In this document: piece by piece, positions 7,834 to 16,463 of the stretch
How the letters are laid out: every line of letters begins with the position of its first letter
Numbering within the stretch: the first letter of the stretch is position 1
NCBI RefSeq assembly: GCF_002209565.1
Contig: NZ_NJIH01000009.1
Location: 62,001-126,000, forward strand
Direction: 5' to 3'
DNA length: 64,000 bases
Origin: Candidimonas nitroreducens
GTDB lineage: Bacteria; Pseudomonadota; Gammaproteobacteria; Burkholderiales; Burkholderiaceae_B
Notes under the pieces: generated by a model
Told to the model about the DNA's origin: nothing
The model's input: only the letters and a program-made list of their open reading frames with translations
Database searches by the model: none
Made by a program: the position numbers and the translations under genes

Positions 7834-9501
7834 CTACGCTTGGCCCAGGTCGAGCGCCCCGGTCAGATCGCCCGGCCCGGCCTGTCCGCGGGACGCGAAG
7901 GCGCGGTCGCGCGCGGCGACGCCGTCCAGCGGCTCCAGGTCGTGCACCCGGCTGATCAAGCGCAGGATCGAGTTGGTGTCGTACAGGTTGTGATCCACGT
8001 GGCCCTTTTTGGCCAGCGGGGAAATGACCAGCGCCGGGATGCGCGAGCCCGGCCCCCAGCGATCGCCCATCGGCGGGCTGACGTGATCCCACCAGCCGCC
8101 GTTCTCGTCGTGGGTGACGATGATCACCGTCTGGCGCCATTGCGGGCCGTTGCGGATGTGCTCGACGATGTGCGAGATGTGCCGGTCGCCGGAAGCCACG
8201 TCGGCATAGCCGGCGTGCATGTTCAGGCTGCTTTGCGGCTTGTAGAAGGCGACGGCCGGCAGGCGGCCGGCGTCCACGTCGGCCAGGAAGCGGTTGGTGC
8301 CCGGGTCGTCGCCCATGCCGCCGTCGCGCAGGTGGCGGCGGCGCGCCTCGGTGCCGGGTGCGTAGTTGGCGAAATAATTGAAGGGCTGGTGGTGGTATTG
8401 GAAGTCGGGCACCGGCCCGCTGCCTTCGTGATCCAGCGCATACTGCCAGGCGCCGCTATACCAGGCCCAGTCCACGCCCTTGGCGCTGAGGCGGTCGCCT
8501 ATGGTGGCGTAGTGCTGCGGCGGCAGCACCTTGATGCTGTCCGGGTCGGCCAGGGCCGGATCGCCGCCCGGGGCGGGCCGGACGTGGCTGGGCTGGTAGG
8601 GCGCGGCCATGGTGTTCACGGCATAGCCGTCGGCGGTCAGGGCGCCGTCCTTGAAGAAGCGCGGCGGCCCGTCCAGGGCCGAGGCGGGCGAGCTGGCCGC
8701 CAGCTTCAGGCGGGTGCCGGCGGGGTCGTCGCCTTCCACGACCGACAGCAGCTTCGAGGCCGGGCCGTGCAGCGCCTGCGGCCAGTAGGGCGCCTGGGCC
8801 GAAATCAGGAAAATGTGGTTGAGCCACGAGCCGCCGAAGGCGCTCATGAAGAAGTTGTCGCACAGCGTGTATTGGCGGGCGATGCTCCAGAGCCGCAGGT
8901 CTTGCGCGGTGTCGGCATAGTAGCCCATGACCAGGGCGCCGGAGTTGGCCCAGGCGACGAACTGGTTGTTGCGGCCGGCGTTGATCTGCATCTGGTTCTG
9001 GTAGTAGCGGTGCCACAGGTCGCGGGTGATGACGTCGAGCGGCAGGGGCGTGCCCTGGGCGTCCTTGATCGGGAACGGCCGGTTGGCCAGCCCGTCGATC
9101 TGCGCCTGGGTGATTTCATAGGTCTTGTCGCCGATGTTCTGCACACGCGGCACCAGGCCGCCCCAGATCCGGGGCAGTTGCGGCAGCGGCGTGCGGCCGT
9201 CGCGATCCAGCTGCGTATAGTGTTCGGGCATTGCCTCGGACAATGGGTGCAGCACCCCGGGGAAGTTGCCGTACAGGTTGTTGAAGCTGCGGTTCTCGGC
9301 GTAGATCACCACGATGTTGCGCACCTGCGAGCGCAGGGCGCGGGTCAGCTGCGCCTGCGGATCGTTGTCGGCCGCCAGCGCCAGGGCGTCGCGCCCGCCC
9401 AGCGCCAGGCCCGCGCCGGCAGCGGCCATGCCGCCCAGCAGGCGCCGCCGGCCGGGGCTGTCGGGTCGGCTGGGGTCGTAGTCGTCTTCATCGTGATTCA
9501 T
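7834..9501 (-). CDS. Secreted AcpA-type acid phosphatase / phosphoesterase
   Basis: A 555-residue member of the phosphoesterase family that includes AcpA and bacterial phospholipases C. The N-terminus carries a Tat-like signal (GRRRLLGGMAAAGAGLALGG, residues 17-36), so export in folded state is likely. Family hallmarks are NIVVIYAENRSFNNLYGNFP (about residue 62), DNFFMSAFGGSWLNHIF with a candidate nucleophile region, and the metal-binding THDENGGWWDHVSPP near residue 450. It would hydrolyse phosphomonoesters or diesters in the periplasm or outside. The MFS gene follows on the same strand. Acid phosphatase is favoured over phospholipase C by overall motif pattern. Confidence 0.85.
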   Translation of the reverse strand: MNHDEDDYDPSRPDSPGRRRLLGGMAAAGAGLALGGRDALALAADNDPQAQLTRALRSQVRNIVVIYAENRSFNNLYGNFPGVLHPLSEAMPEHYTQLDRDGRTPLPQLPRIWGGLVPRVQNIGDKTYEITQAQIDGLANRPFPIKDAQGTPLPLDVITRDLWHRYYQNQMQINAGRNNQFVAWANSGALVMGYYADTAQDLRLWSIARQYTLCDNFFMSAFGGSWLNHIFLISAQAPYWPQALHGPASKLLSVVEGDDPAGTRLKLAASSPASALDGPPRFFKDGALTADGYAVNTMAAPYQPSHVRPAPGGDPALADPDSIKVLPPQHYATIGDRLSAKGVDWAWYSGAWQYALDHEGSGPVPDFQYHHQPFNYFANYAPGTEARRRHLRDGGMGDDPGTNRFLADVDAGRLPAVAFYKPQSSLNMHAGYADVASGDRHISHIVEHIRNGPQWRQTVIIVTHDENGGWWDHVSPPMGDRWGPGSRIPALVISPLAKKGHVDHNLYDTNSILRLISRVHDLEPLDGVAARDRAFASRGQAGPGDLTGALDLGQA

Positions 9502-9699
9502 GGGGTAGCCTCCTTGTGCCCGCTGCGGGCGTATCGGCCCGGTTGGCCTGTGCGCAGCCTGTCTGCGCCCGGGGTGCCCCGGCTCAACGAGCTGCGTAGC
9601 TTCTCGTTGCGCAAGTATGTACCCAAAGCATGTAATTGTGATGAAGGCCGGACAAGGAATATATGCGATGCCCGGCTATCGCCAGGGATGCGCAGCGCG

Positions 9700-11211
9700 T
9701 CAGGCGCCTGGCCCGGCGCTGTTTTTCCGTTCATCCAGCCTGCGCCATTTGCGGCGCCGGGCGCGGATGCGTATTGCCGACATCCGGGCCGTGCGCCACC
9801 ACGATACGCTGCGCGGCGAGGTCAGCAGGCTCATGGCGCGGGAATAATCCAGGATCAGGCCCGGCGTCCAGGCCATGGTGGTGGCCCGCCTGCGCACCTG
9901 CGCCGCGACCCAGAGTTCCGGTGTGGCCAGCACCCGCAGGAAGGCGCGCCAGCCCGACTCCGGCCCGTACGCTCGGCCGAGCGCGCCGTCGATGGAGGCT
10001 TCCAAGGCCTGCGCCACGGTGCTGGAGCAATTGCGGTGGGTGAGGTTGTAGATGTTGTTGCGCCGGCTTTGCTCCCAGTGCTGGCGCAGCTTGTCGGGGT
10101 CGTAATTGCGGATCTGCACGCGCACGGTGGAAGGGCACCATTCGCTGGCTTCGCCGGGATAGTCGACCAGGAAGCGGCCCGGCACGTCGTTCTCGGCCGT
10201 GGCCCGCAGCGCCTTGCGCATGTCGTCCGGAGAGCGGTCTATCTCGACGCCGGGATACAGGCTGATATAGATGCCTTCGGGCGATTCCAGCGCCGCGTGG
10301 CCGGTGGAAATCACGCCGTTGACGTCGACGGCGGCGATGTAGCGGTCGACGATGGGCTGGCGCTGCGTCGGCGCCTTGGACGAGCCGGTCGGCGTCCAGA
10401 CGTGCACGATCAGGGCAGGGTGTTTGTCTTCATCCGCGGCGGGGGGCTCTTGGTCGGCTCGAGCTTGTGCCGCCGGCGATCCGGCCGGCCGTTGCGCAGT
10501 CTCGGCCGCAGCGGCTGCAGCCGGGGCTGCAGTCGTTGACGTAGTAGCGGTAGTTGTAGCAGCAGTTGTACCGGCAGTCGTCGTTGCGCTTGTCGCCATG
10601 GCCGCGGCCGCGGCGCCCGTGCCGGCGTCCGGTATCTGCCTGGGCAGGGCCGGGTTGGCCGGCAGGGTGTGGGCGCGCACCGCCAGCACGGCCATGTGCA
10701 GGCCGCCGAATATCAGGAACAGGCCGACGAAGTACGGCACCGTGCCGGCGTAATGGGTCGGATAGGGCTGGTAGAAGAAAATGGCGATCAGGATTTCGCA
10801 GACTGCTTCGGCCATGCCCAGGCGCCAGCGCGGGTAGCGCACCACGTGCGCGGCGATCGCCTGCAGTATTCCGTCGATGAGGAACAGGGTGCCGAAGATC
10901 ATCGACAGCACGAAATTGCCCTGCGGGTGGCGCGCCATCACGATTATCGAGGTAAGCACCACGGCCGCGCCCTTGACGTAGCGCAGCACCCGGTGCCCGC
11001 CTACGCCGCTGTGCGCGGACACCAGCGTGGCCAGCCCTTCCAGCAGCAGCAGGAAGGCGAATACGCCCAAGGGAAAGTACAGGACGCCGTCAAGCGCGTC
11101 CACGAAGATGGCGGCACCGGCCACTGCCCATACGGCTCCTACGGCCAGCAGGCCCAGCCAGCGCTTGCGCAGATAATCGACACCCAGCAGCAGCAGTACC
11201 AGCCGTACCAT
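9700..11211 (-). CDS. HdeD-like membrane protein fused to a C-terminal HxNC domain
   Basis: The 503-residue product begins with about six membrane segments (residues 1-185) of the HdeD/DUF308 type, pairing short helices (LLALVGAVWAV, FGTLFLIDGIL). A low-complexity Ala/Thr/Pro linker follows (about 190-262), then a soluble region with YISLYPGVEIDRSP near 325 and NIYNLTHRNCSSTVAQALE at about 386-404. The H392-x-N394-C395 arrangement followed by a helix recalls cysteine-peptidase-like proteins (DUF4105/NlpC-like), but I cannot assign a family. The C-terminus is Arg-rich. HdeD proteins are linked to acid resistance in E. coli; transferring that role here is speculation. Transcribed alone; the downstream phosphatase begins 198 bases after its stop. 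Confidence 0.75.
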   Translation of the reverse strand: MVRLVLLLLGVDYLRKRWLGLLAVGAVWAVAGAAIFVDALDGVLYFPLGVFAFLLLLEGLATLVSAHSGVGGHRVLRYVKGAAVVLTSIIVMARHPQGNFVLSMIFGTLFLIDGILQAIAAHVVRYPRWRLGMAEAVCEILIAIFFYQPYPTHYAGTVPYFVGLFLIFGGLHMAVLAVRAHTLPANPALPRQIPDAGTGAAAAAMATSATTTAGTTAATTTATTSTTAAPAAAAAAETAQRPAGSPAAQARADQEPPAADEDKHPALIVHVWTPTGSSKAPTQRQPIVDRYIAAVDVNGVISTGHAALESPEGIYISLYPGVEIDRSPDDMRKALRATAENDVPGRFLVDYPGEASEWCPSTVRVQIRNYDPDKLRQHWEQSRRNNIYNLTHRNCSSTVAQALEASIDGALGRAYGPESGWRAFLRVLATPELWVAAQVRRRATTMAWTPGLILDYSRAMSLLTSPRSVSWWRTARMSAIRIRARRRKWRRLDERKNSAGPGA

Positions 11212-11690
11212 GATCCTTCATTGTCCTTGCGATTTGCCGCCGCGCGGCTTCGCATTGATTCTATCAAAGGCATTTACGGACACGGCACGCTCTCGATCGC
11301 ACTGACGTTCGTTGCTGGCCTATGAATCTACCGCAAATTCAGACGCTCAGTGGATCGTGCCTGGAATCGGCTCCTTGGTGGTGTGGAAAATTCGCTTTAA
11401 AAGTAAAAAAGCACAAAAATACACATCGATGAGGTGAGCCAGCATTCTCGATTGTGCCGGCCATCGTGAAGGGTCTGAGCCAATTTGACATATAGAGGGT
11501 ATAAGTGTGATTTTATAAGGGTTTACCCGATATTTGTATGGGGCCATAAGGCTCAATCTTCATGAAATAGCATAGTTTTGAGCGCAGCCACAGCTGATGC
11601 CAGAAGCCAAATGCGAGATTTCTATATATTGTTTAAATGTGTTTATGTGCTATTATGGGTAGTATGTAATGCCATAATAGATCTTCGAAC
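11212..11690. other. AT-rich intergenic region at the left edge of the Ugp/sulfatase island
   Basis: This 479-base gap changes from GC-rich to markedly AT-rich composition at about 11.35 kb. It holds the promoter of the downstream operon near its right end. No conserved gene is recognisable; open frames inside it are short and lack family motifs. The composition change marks a likely boundary of acquired DNA. Confidence 0.6.
11629..11656 (+). promoter_or_regulatory. Predicted sigma-70 promoter of the sulfatase-ugp operon
   Basis: TTGTTT (11629-11634), a 16-base spacer and TATTAT (11651-11656) with an extended TGC directly before the -10 box. Transcription would start near 11663, about 28 bases before the sulfatase ATG. 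A direct or inverted site for the downstream DeoR-type regulator could overlap but I cannot define one. Confidence 0.55.
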
Positions 11691-13262
11691 ATGCCATCAT
11701 CGCCTGCTCCGAGAAATGTGCTTTTTGTTGTGCTGGATCATTGGCGAGCTGATGCGCTCGGGGCAATGGCCGGCTCGCTGGCAAAGACACCACATCTGGA
11801 TGCGCTTGCTGCCGATGCGTTGGTGTTTCAGCGGCACTTCGGGCAATGTGCGCCATGCGCTCCTGCGCGCGCCTCATTGCTGACGGGCATGTATCAGCAT
11901 AATCATGGCGTCAAGCGCAACGGCACACCACTAGCCGCAGAATTCACCAACATCGCCGTGGAGATGTCCAACGCGGGCTATGTGCCTGCGCTTTTCGGCT
12001 ATACCGACACGACGCTTGATCCGCGCGGCCTGGGAGCTAATAACCCGGCGATGCATTCTTATGAAAGTGTGCTGCCCGGGTTTTTCCCCGAGCTCCTCTT
12101 GACGGATGTTCCCTCGCCTTGGCTGGCATACCTGGAAGAGCAGGGTTACGCTTTTGGCACGGATGTGCAAGCAGCCTACAGGCCCGCCACCCGGATGCCA
12201 GGTGAAGGCCCTACGCGGGCTGCCGCGCAGTTCAAGGCCGAGCACAGTATTTCGGCATTTTTGACGGATGCGCTCCTGCGGTTTATTTCGGTAAGGCGCG
12301 AGCAGTCCTGGTTTGCGCACGCAGCATACATCAAGCCGCACCCGCCGTTCATTGCGAGCGCGCCCTACAACGAGATGTACAACCCGGCCGACATGGCCAA
12401 ACCCCTGCGCAAGGCAACGGCAGAGCAAGAGGCGGCGAGCCATCCCTTGATTGACACATGCCTGCGGCGCACTCGGGCGGCACACTATTGGCGCGATGGC
12501 GAAGGGCTGGTCAAAGATATGTCGGACTCGGATCTCGCCCAGTTGCGGGCCACGTACTATGGCATGGTGACCGAGGTGGATGCGCAACTGGGGCGCCTTA
12601 TCGCCAAGCTCAAAGAGTGGGGGCTGTACGACCATACTCTTGTTGTGGTGACCTCCGACCATGGTGAGCAGCTTGGCGATCATTGGCTACTGGGTAAAGA
12701 GTGCCCCTTCGAGCAGTCGTACCACATTCCATTAATCGTACGCGATCCCGCAAACGCAGCCGACGCCACTCGCGGAACACAGATACGGCAGTTCACCGAA
12801 GCGGTCGACATCATGCCGACCATTCTCGATTGGGTCGGGGCGGCCGTGCCGCGCCAATGCGATGGCCATACGCTACTCGGTTTTTTACGTGGACGCACGG
12901 ACTCGAACTGGCGTGATGCCGCTCATTGGGAGTACGACTACCGCGATACCTGGGTTCCCGGGGCTGAAACGATGCTGGGTTTGCCCATGGACCGCTGCGG
13001 GGTTGTCGCGCTGCGCCTGCAAAACTTTCTTTATATCCATTTTTCGGCACTGCCACCGCTGCTTTACGACCTGCGATCCGACCCCGGATGCCTCGATAAC
13101 GTAGCCGCCGACAGCAGTTATGCCCGTGTCATGCTTGACTGTGCACAGCGGTTACTGAGTTGGCAGATGGACAGTTCCCGACGAGAGCTGACCGGCATGT
13201 GTGCAAGCCCCAATGGCATGGTTGTGCGTGACCCGGTCAATGCATCGGTCAGTGGCTCCTGA
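11691..13262 (+). CDS. Sulfatase-superfamily hydrolase, phosphonate monoester hydrolase/phosphodiesterase-like
   Basis: A 523-residue alkaline-phosphatase-superfamily enzyme. The formylglycine motif C-x-P-x-R-x-x-x-L-T-G is present at Cys56-Ala-Pro-Ala-Arg60, preceded by metal ligand Asp16 (VLDHWRAD); the second metal site is VVTSDHGEQLGDH. The overall pattern (RNVLFVVLDHWRAD at the start, KECPFEQSYHIPLIVRDP) is closest to the phosphonate monoester hydrolase/phosphodiesterase branch rather than classical arylsulfatases. There is no signal peptide, so it should act in the cytoplasm on imported substrate. It is the first gene of the operon and occupies the role that the glycerophosphodiesterase UgpQ has beside ugp genes in E. 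coli (inference). Activity requires a formylglycine-generating enzyme, not seen in the window. Confidence 0.85.
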   Translation: MPSSPAPRNVLFVVLDHWRADALGAMAGSLAKTPHLDALAADALVFQRHFGQCAPCAPARASLLTGMYQHNHGVKRNGTPLAAEFTNIAVEMSNAGYVPALFGYTDTTLDPRGLGANNPAMHSYESVLPGFFPELLLTDVPSPWLAYLEEQGYAFGTDVQAAYRPATRMPGEGPTRAAAQFKAEHSISAFLTDALLRFISVRREQSWFAHAAYIKPHPPFIASAPYNEMYNPADMAKPLRKATAEQEAASHPLIDTCLRRTRAAHYWRDGEGLVKDMSDSDLAQLRATYYGMVTEVDAQLGRLIAKLKEWGLYDHTLVVVTSDHGEQLGDHWLLGKECPFEQSYHIPLIVRDPANAADATRGTQIRQFTEAVDIMPTILDWVGAAVPRQCDGHTLLGFLRGRTDSNWRDAAHWEYDYRDTWVPGAETMLGLPMDRCGVVALRLQNFLYIHFSALPPLLYDLRSDPGCLDNVAADSSYARVMLDCAQRLLSWQMDSSRRELTGMCASPNGMVVRDPVNASVSGS

Positions 13263-13319
13263 TGTGCCTCGGCTTTGGACGCCGCCTGATTTTTCTTTCC
13301 ACTAATGGAGGATAGCCCC

Positions 13320-14639
13320 ATGTTAAAAATAAAACAGTTGTCGCTGATGGCGGGTGCCGCAGTACTGCTCGCGGCACAGCAGATCCATGCGGCGCCGCTG
13401 GAAATCCAGTTCTGGCATCCTGGACTAGGTGCCCTGGATGATGCGGTGGCCGCCCAGGTTGATGCATTCAACGCATCCCAGACCAAGTACAAAGTCGTGC
13501 GATCGGCCCGAGGTTCGTATGCGGAAACTCTGAATAACGCTATAGCGGCATTCCGGGCGAAAAAGCAGCCGCATATGCTGGTTGCTATTGGCGCGTCTAC
13601 GCAGACCATGATTTCGTCGGGTGCCATCGTGCCGGTACAAGGTCTTATGGCCAAGGCTGGCTATCACATTAACTGGAACGATTACGTTCAGCCCATTCTG
13701 AACTATTATCGATCTGCCGACGGCAAATTGCTGTCGTGGCCGTTCAGCGTTTCCACGCTAGTTCTTTGGTACAACAAAGAAGCCTTTAAGAAGGCCGGCA
13801 TCGCCAGCCCACCCGAAACCTGGGACGAGGTCGGTGCAGATGCGGCCAAGCTGCGTGCTTCCGGCATGGTCTGCGGCCTTACGGTAGGCTGGCAAACCTG
13901 GGTGCATGTAGACAATTATTCGATCATGCACAATGTACTGGAGGCAACTCGTAATAACGGCCTCGACGGGATCGACACGCGCTTGGTGTTCAACAATCCA
14001 TTCGTCATCAAGCATATCGAACGCATCGCCAAGTGGATCAAAGACGGGCGCTATATGTATGCTGGGCGTGCGGGTGGCAGCGCAATTCCCGCATTCTTGT
14101 CCAAGCGCTGCGGCATGATGATCCAATCCTCGGCGGTATATGCCTTCTTGAAAAAAGGCGCGCACTTCAAATTTGCGGCCGCACCCGTTCCGCATGAGCC
14201 CAATATCAAGCTGCAGAACAACCTGATCGGTGGGGGCACCATATGGGTGCTGAAGGGGCATAAAGCCGAAGATTACAAGGGCGTAGCGGCATTTCTGGCG
14301 TTTCTAGCCAAGCCCGAGCAACAGATCAAATGGCACAAGGACACTGGGTATATTCCGTTGACCAACAGCGCCTACAAGTCGCTGGAAGCCGACGGATATT
14401 ACAAAGAACATCCGGATCAAGAAGTGGCCATAAAGGAATTGACTCGCGCGACTCCCACCAGGGCCTCCATGACAATCCGGCTCGGAAACGCCGCTCAAAT
14501 TAATGCTGTATTGGATGAAGAGCTTGAGTCCGTTTGGGCTGGCAAGAAAACCGCAAAGCAGGCTATGGACAGTGCCGTACGCCGTGGTAACGAATTTCTT
14601 GAAAGGTTTCAACAGCAATATCAAGCTACCGGGAAATAG
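13320..14639 (+). CDS. ugpB: Glycerol-3-phosphate/glycerophosphodiester-type ABC transporter substrate-binding protein
   Basis: Periplasmic family 1 binding protein of 439 residues, similar to E. coli UgpB over its full length as I recall that sequence: IQFWHPGLGALDDAV at the start, KASGMVCGLTVGWQTW-type ligand region (LRASGMVCGLTVGWQTW), and LDEELESVWAGKKTAKQA at the end. Signal peptide residues 1-24 (cleavage after IHA). Ribosome binding site GGAGGA at 13307-13312 fixes ATG 13320. Divergence around the ligand pocket (VHVDNYSIMHN replaces the E. coli stretch) leaves room for a related but different phosphate or sulfate ester. Followed by its two permeases and ATPase. Confidence 0.9.
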   Translation: MLKIKQLSLMAGAAVLLAAQQIHAAPLEIQFWHPGLGALDDAVAAQVDAFNASQTKYKVVRSARGSYAETLNNAIAAFRAKKQPHMLVAIGASTQTMISSGAIVPVQGLMAKAGYHINWNDYVQPILNYYRSADGKLLSWPFSVSTLVLWYNKEAFKKAGIASPPETWDEVGADAAKLRASGMVCGLTVGWQTWVHVDNYSIMHNVLEATRNNGLDGIDTRLVFNNPFVIKHIERIAKWIKDGRYMYAGRAGGSAIPAFLSKRCGMMIQSSAVYAFLKKGAHFKFAAAPVPHEPNIKLQNNLIGGGTIWVLKGHKAEDYKGVAAFLAFLAKPEQQIKWHKDTGYIPLTNSAYKSLEADGYYKEHPDQEVAIKELTRATPTRASMTIRLGNAAQINAVLDEELESVWAGKKTAKQAMDSAVRRGNEFLERFQQQYQATGK

Positions 14640-14668
14640 GCTTATTTTCCATATAAACAAAAATACGC

Positions 14669-15562
14669 ATGATTAAACGAGCTCACTTTGAGGGCTACCC
14701 TTGGTTGGTAGCCTTATTCCTGCTGCCTCAGCTGCTGGTGCTTTCGGTATTTGCGATATTGCCGGCCATCGAGGCATTTTTCCAGGCGTTCATGCTTACC
14801 GACCCGTTCGGTCAGAGTTCGATTTTTGTCGGGTTGCAGAATTTCAAGGACGTGCTGTCGCGCCCTGAATATATGAATTCGGTCTGGCGAACCATAATAT
14901 TCAGCGCCGGCTCGACGTCCCTATCCATGATTGCAGGCCTGGCATTCGCTGTGTTCGTCAATCATGTCATCCGCGGCAAGCGCGGTTACAAGATGCTGCT
15001 GCTTTGGCCCTATGCTATTTCGCCTGTTGTGGCGGGCGTGCTCTGGCTGTTTCTTTTCCACCCGACCTACGGCGCCATTGCACTGATGATGCGCCAGTTC
15101 GGCTTCAACTGGGATCCTCTGCTCAACGGCAACGATGCAATGTTCCTGGTGATTGTTGCCGCGTCCTGGAAGCAAGTGACCTACAACTTTGTATTCTTCC
15201 TGGCCTCTTTGCAGGCCGTGCCAAAATCCCTGATAGAGGCCGCCGCAATTGATGGAGCCGGGCCGATCAAGAGGCTGTTCACCATTATCTTTCCCTTGAT
15301 GGCGCCCATTACTTTCTTTCTCTTGGTCATAAATGTCATACATTCATTTTTCGATACCTTTCCGATTATCGACTCGCTTACTCAAGGTGGGCCGGCGGGC
15401 GCTACCGACATCATGGTGTACAGGGTGTATCACGATGGGTTCGTGGCTCAGGATCTCGGTGGCTCGTCAGCCCAGTCGGTCATTCTGATGCTGCTGGTGG
15501 TTGGCTTGACATTCGTGCAGTTCCGCTACATCGAGAAAAAAATAAAATACTCAGGAAAGTAA
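14669..15562 (+). CDS. ugpA: UgpA-type ABC transporter permease
   Basis: Inner-membrane permease, 297 residues, six hydrophobic segments with the EAA loop (LIEAAAIDGAGPIKRLF) that contacts the ATPase. Shares distinctive stretches with E. coli UgpA such as TDPFG..S, WKQVTYNFVFF and FFDTFPIIDSLTQGGP. Its stop codon abuts the ATG of the next permease without a gap, indicating coupled translation and a heterodimeric channel. Confidence 0.9.
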   Translation: MIKRAHFEGYPWLVALFLLPQLLVLSVFAILPAIEAFFQAFMLTDPFGQSSIFVGLQNFKDVLSRPEYMNSVWRTIIFSAGSTSLSMIAGLAFAVFVNHVIRGKRGYKMLLLWPYAISPVVAGVLWLFLFHPTYGAIALMMRQFGFNWDPLLNGNDAMFLVIVAASWKQVTYNFVFFLASLQAVPKSLIEAAAIDGAGPIKRLFTIIFPLMAPITFFLLVINVIHSFFDTFPIIDSLTQGGPAGATDIMVYRVYHDGFVAQDLGGSSAQSVILMLLVVGLTFVQFRYIEKKIKYSGK

Positions 15563-16447
15563 ATGGTCGAACGCTCTCCCTGGTTTGACGCTTTCTGTCA
15601 CCTGATGCTCTTGCTCGGGGCGATAGCAATGTGTCTGCCTCTTTATTACGCGATCGTGGCGTCCACGCATTCGCTTGACGATGTATTGAAAATTCCCATG
15701 CCGTTAATGCCTGGCAAGGAATTATTCGATAATTTACAAGAGGCCATACGTACGCCGAATTTTGCGCGCCAGTTGTTCAACTCGCTGGTTCTGGCGCTTG
15801 GCATCACAATAGTCAAGATAGCGGTATCGTTTATAGCCGCATTTGCGGTTACATACTTCCGGTTCCGCTTCCGCGTACTCGCATTCTGGCTCATATTCAG
15901 TACCCTGATGCTGCCGGTAGAGGTGCGCATTGTTCCGACCTATGAGTTGGCGGCCAATGTTTTCGCCCCTCTCAACTGGCTGCTGGGGGGTGTGCTCAAG
16001 GTTCATCTCGAGTGGAATCTGCTGGACACATACACTGGCTTGATTCTTCCTTTGGCCGCCTCCGCAACTGGGACGTTTCTGTTTCGCCAATTGTTCTTGA
16101 CGGTGCCGGACGAACTGCTCGAGGCAGCGAAGATCGACGGGGCGGGCCCGATCCACTTCGCACGAGACATATTGTGGCCCTTGTCGAGAACCAATGTTAT
16201 TGCCTTGACGGTGATTCTATTCGTGTTCGGCTGGAACCAGTACCTGTGGCCCATGTTGATTATTACCGAACCGAATATGACTACTGCGGTGGTTGGCTTG
16301 GCAAAGAGCCTGCCGGGTGTGTCGGATTCCGTGCCGCATTGGAATACCGCCATGGCGCGTGCCCTGCTGATAAGTATCCCTCCGGTGACGATAGTGCTTA
16401 TTCTGCAGCGCTGGTTCGTCAAAGGGCTTGTGGACGCCGAAAAATAA
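15563..16447 (+). CDS. ugpE: UgpE-type ABC transporter permease
   Basis: Second inner-membrane permease, 294 residues, six segments, EAA loop ELLEAAKIDGAGPIHFARDI. Characteristic of the UgpE/MalG branch: LPVEVRIVPTYELAANV and FGWNQYLWPMLI. The ATG directly follows the ugpA stop. Forms the channel with UgpA. Confidence 0.9.
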   Translation: MVERSPWFDAFCHLMLLLGAIAMCLPLYYAIVASTHSLDDVLKIPMPLMPGKELFDNLQEAIRTPNFARQLFNSLVLALGITIVKIAVSFIAAFAVTYFRFRFRVLAFWLIFSTLMLPVEVRIVPTYELAANVFAPLNWLLGGVLKVHLEWNLLDTYTGLILPLAASATGTFLFRQLFLTVPDELLEAAKIDGAGPIHFARDILWPLSRTNVIALTVILFVFGWNQYLWPMLIITEPNMTTAVVGLAKSLPGVSDSVPHWNTAMARALLISIPPVTIVLILQRWFVKGLVDAEK

Positions 16448-16463
16448 ATAAAGGGGTTTTCAG

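Noticed and set aside
9585-9609. CAACGAG / CTCGTTG inverted repeat between HdeD-like and phosphatase genes
   Set aside because: Seven-base arms in GC-rich DNA are expected by chance; no promoter element coincides.
7423-10539. Very long plus-strand open frame (over 1000 codons)
   Set aside because: It runs antisense to the MFS, AcpA-type phosphatase and HdeD-like genes, whose translations have clear motifs; the frame is open only because of high GC codon bias and reads as low-complexity Ala/Arg/Gly/His.
11347-11556. Minus-strand frame of 69 codons in the AT-rich gap
   Set aside because: No recognisable motif; could be the end of a lost transposase but nothing supports that.
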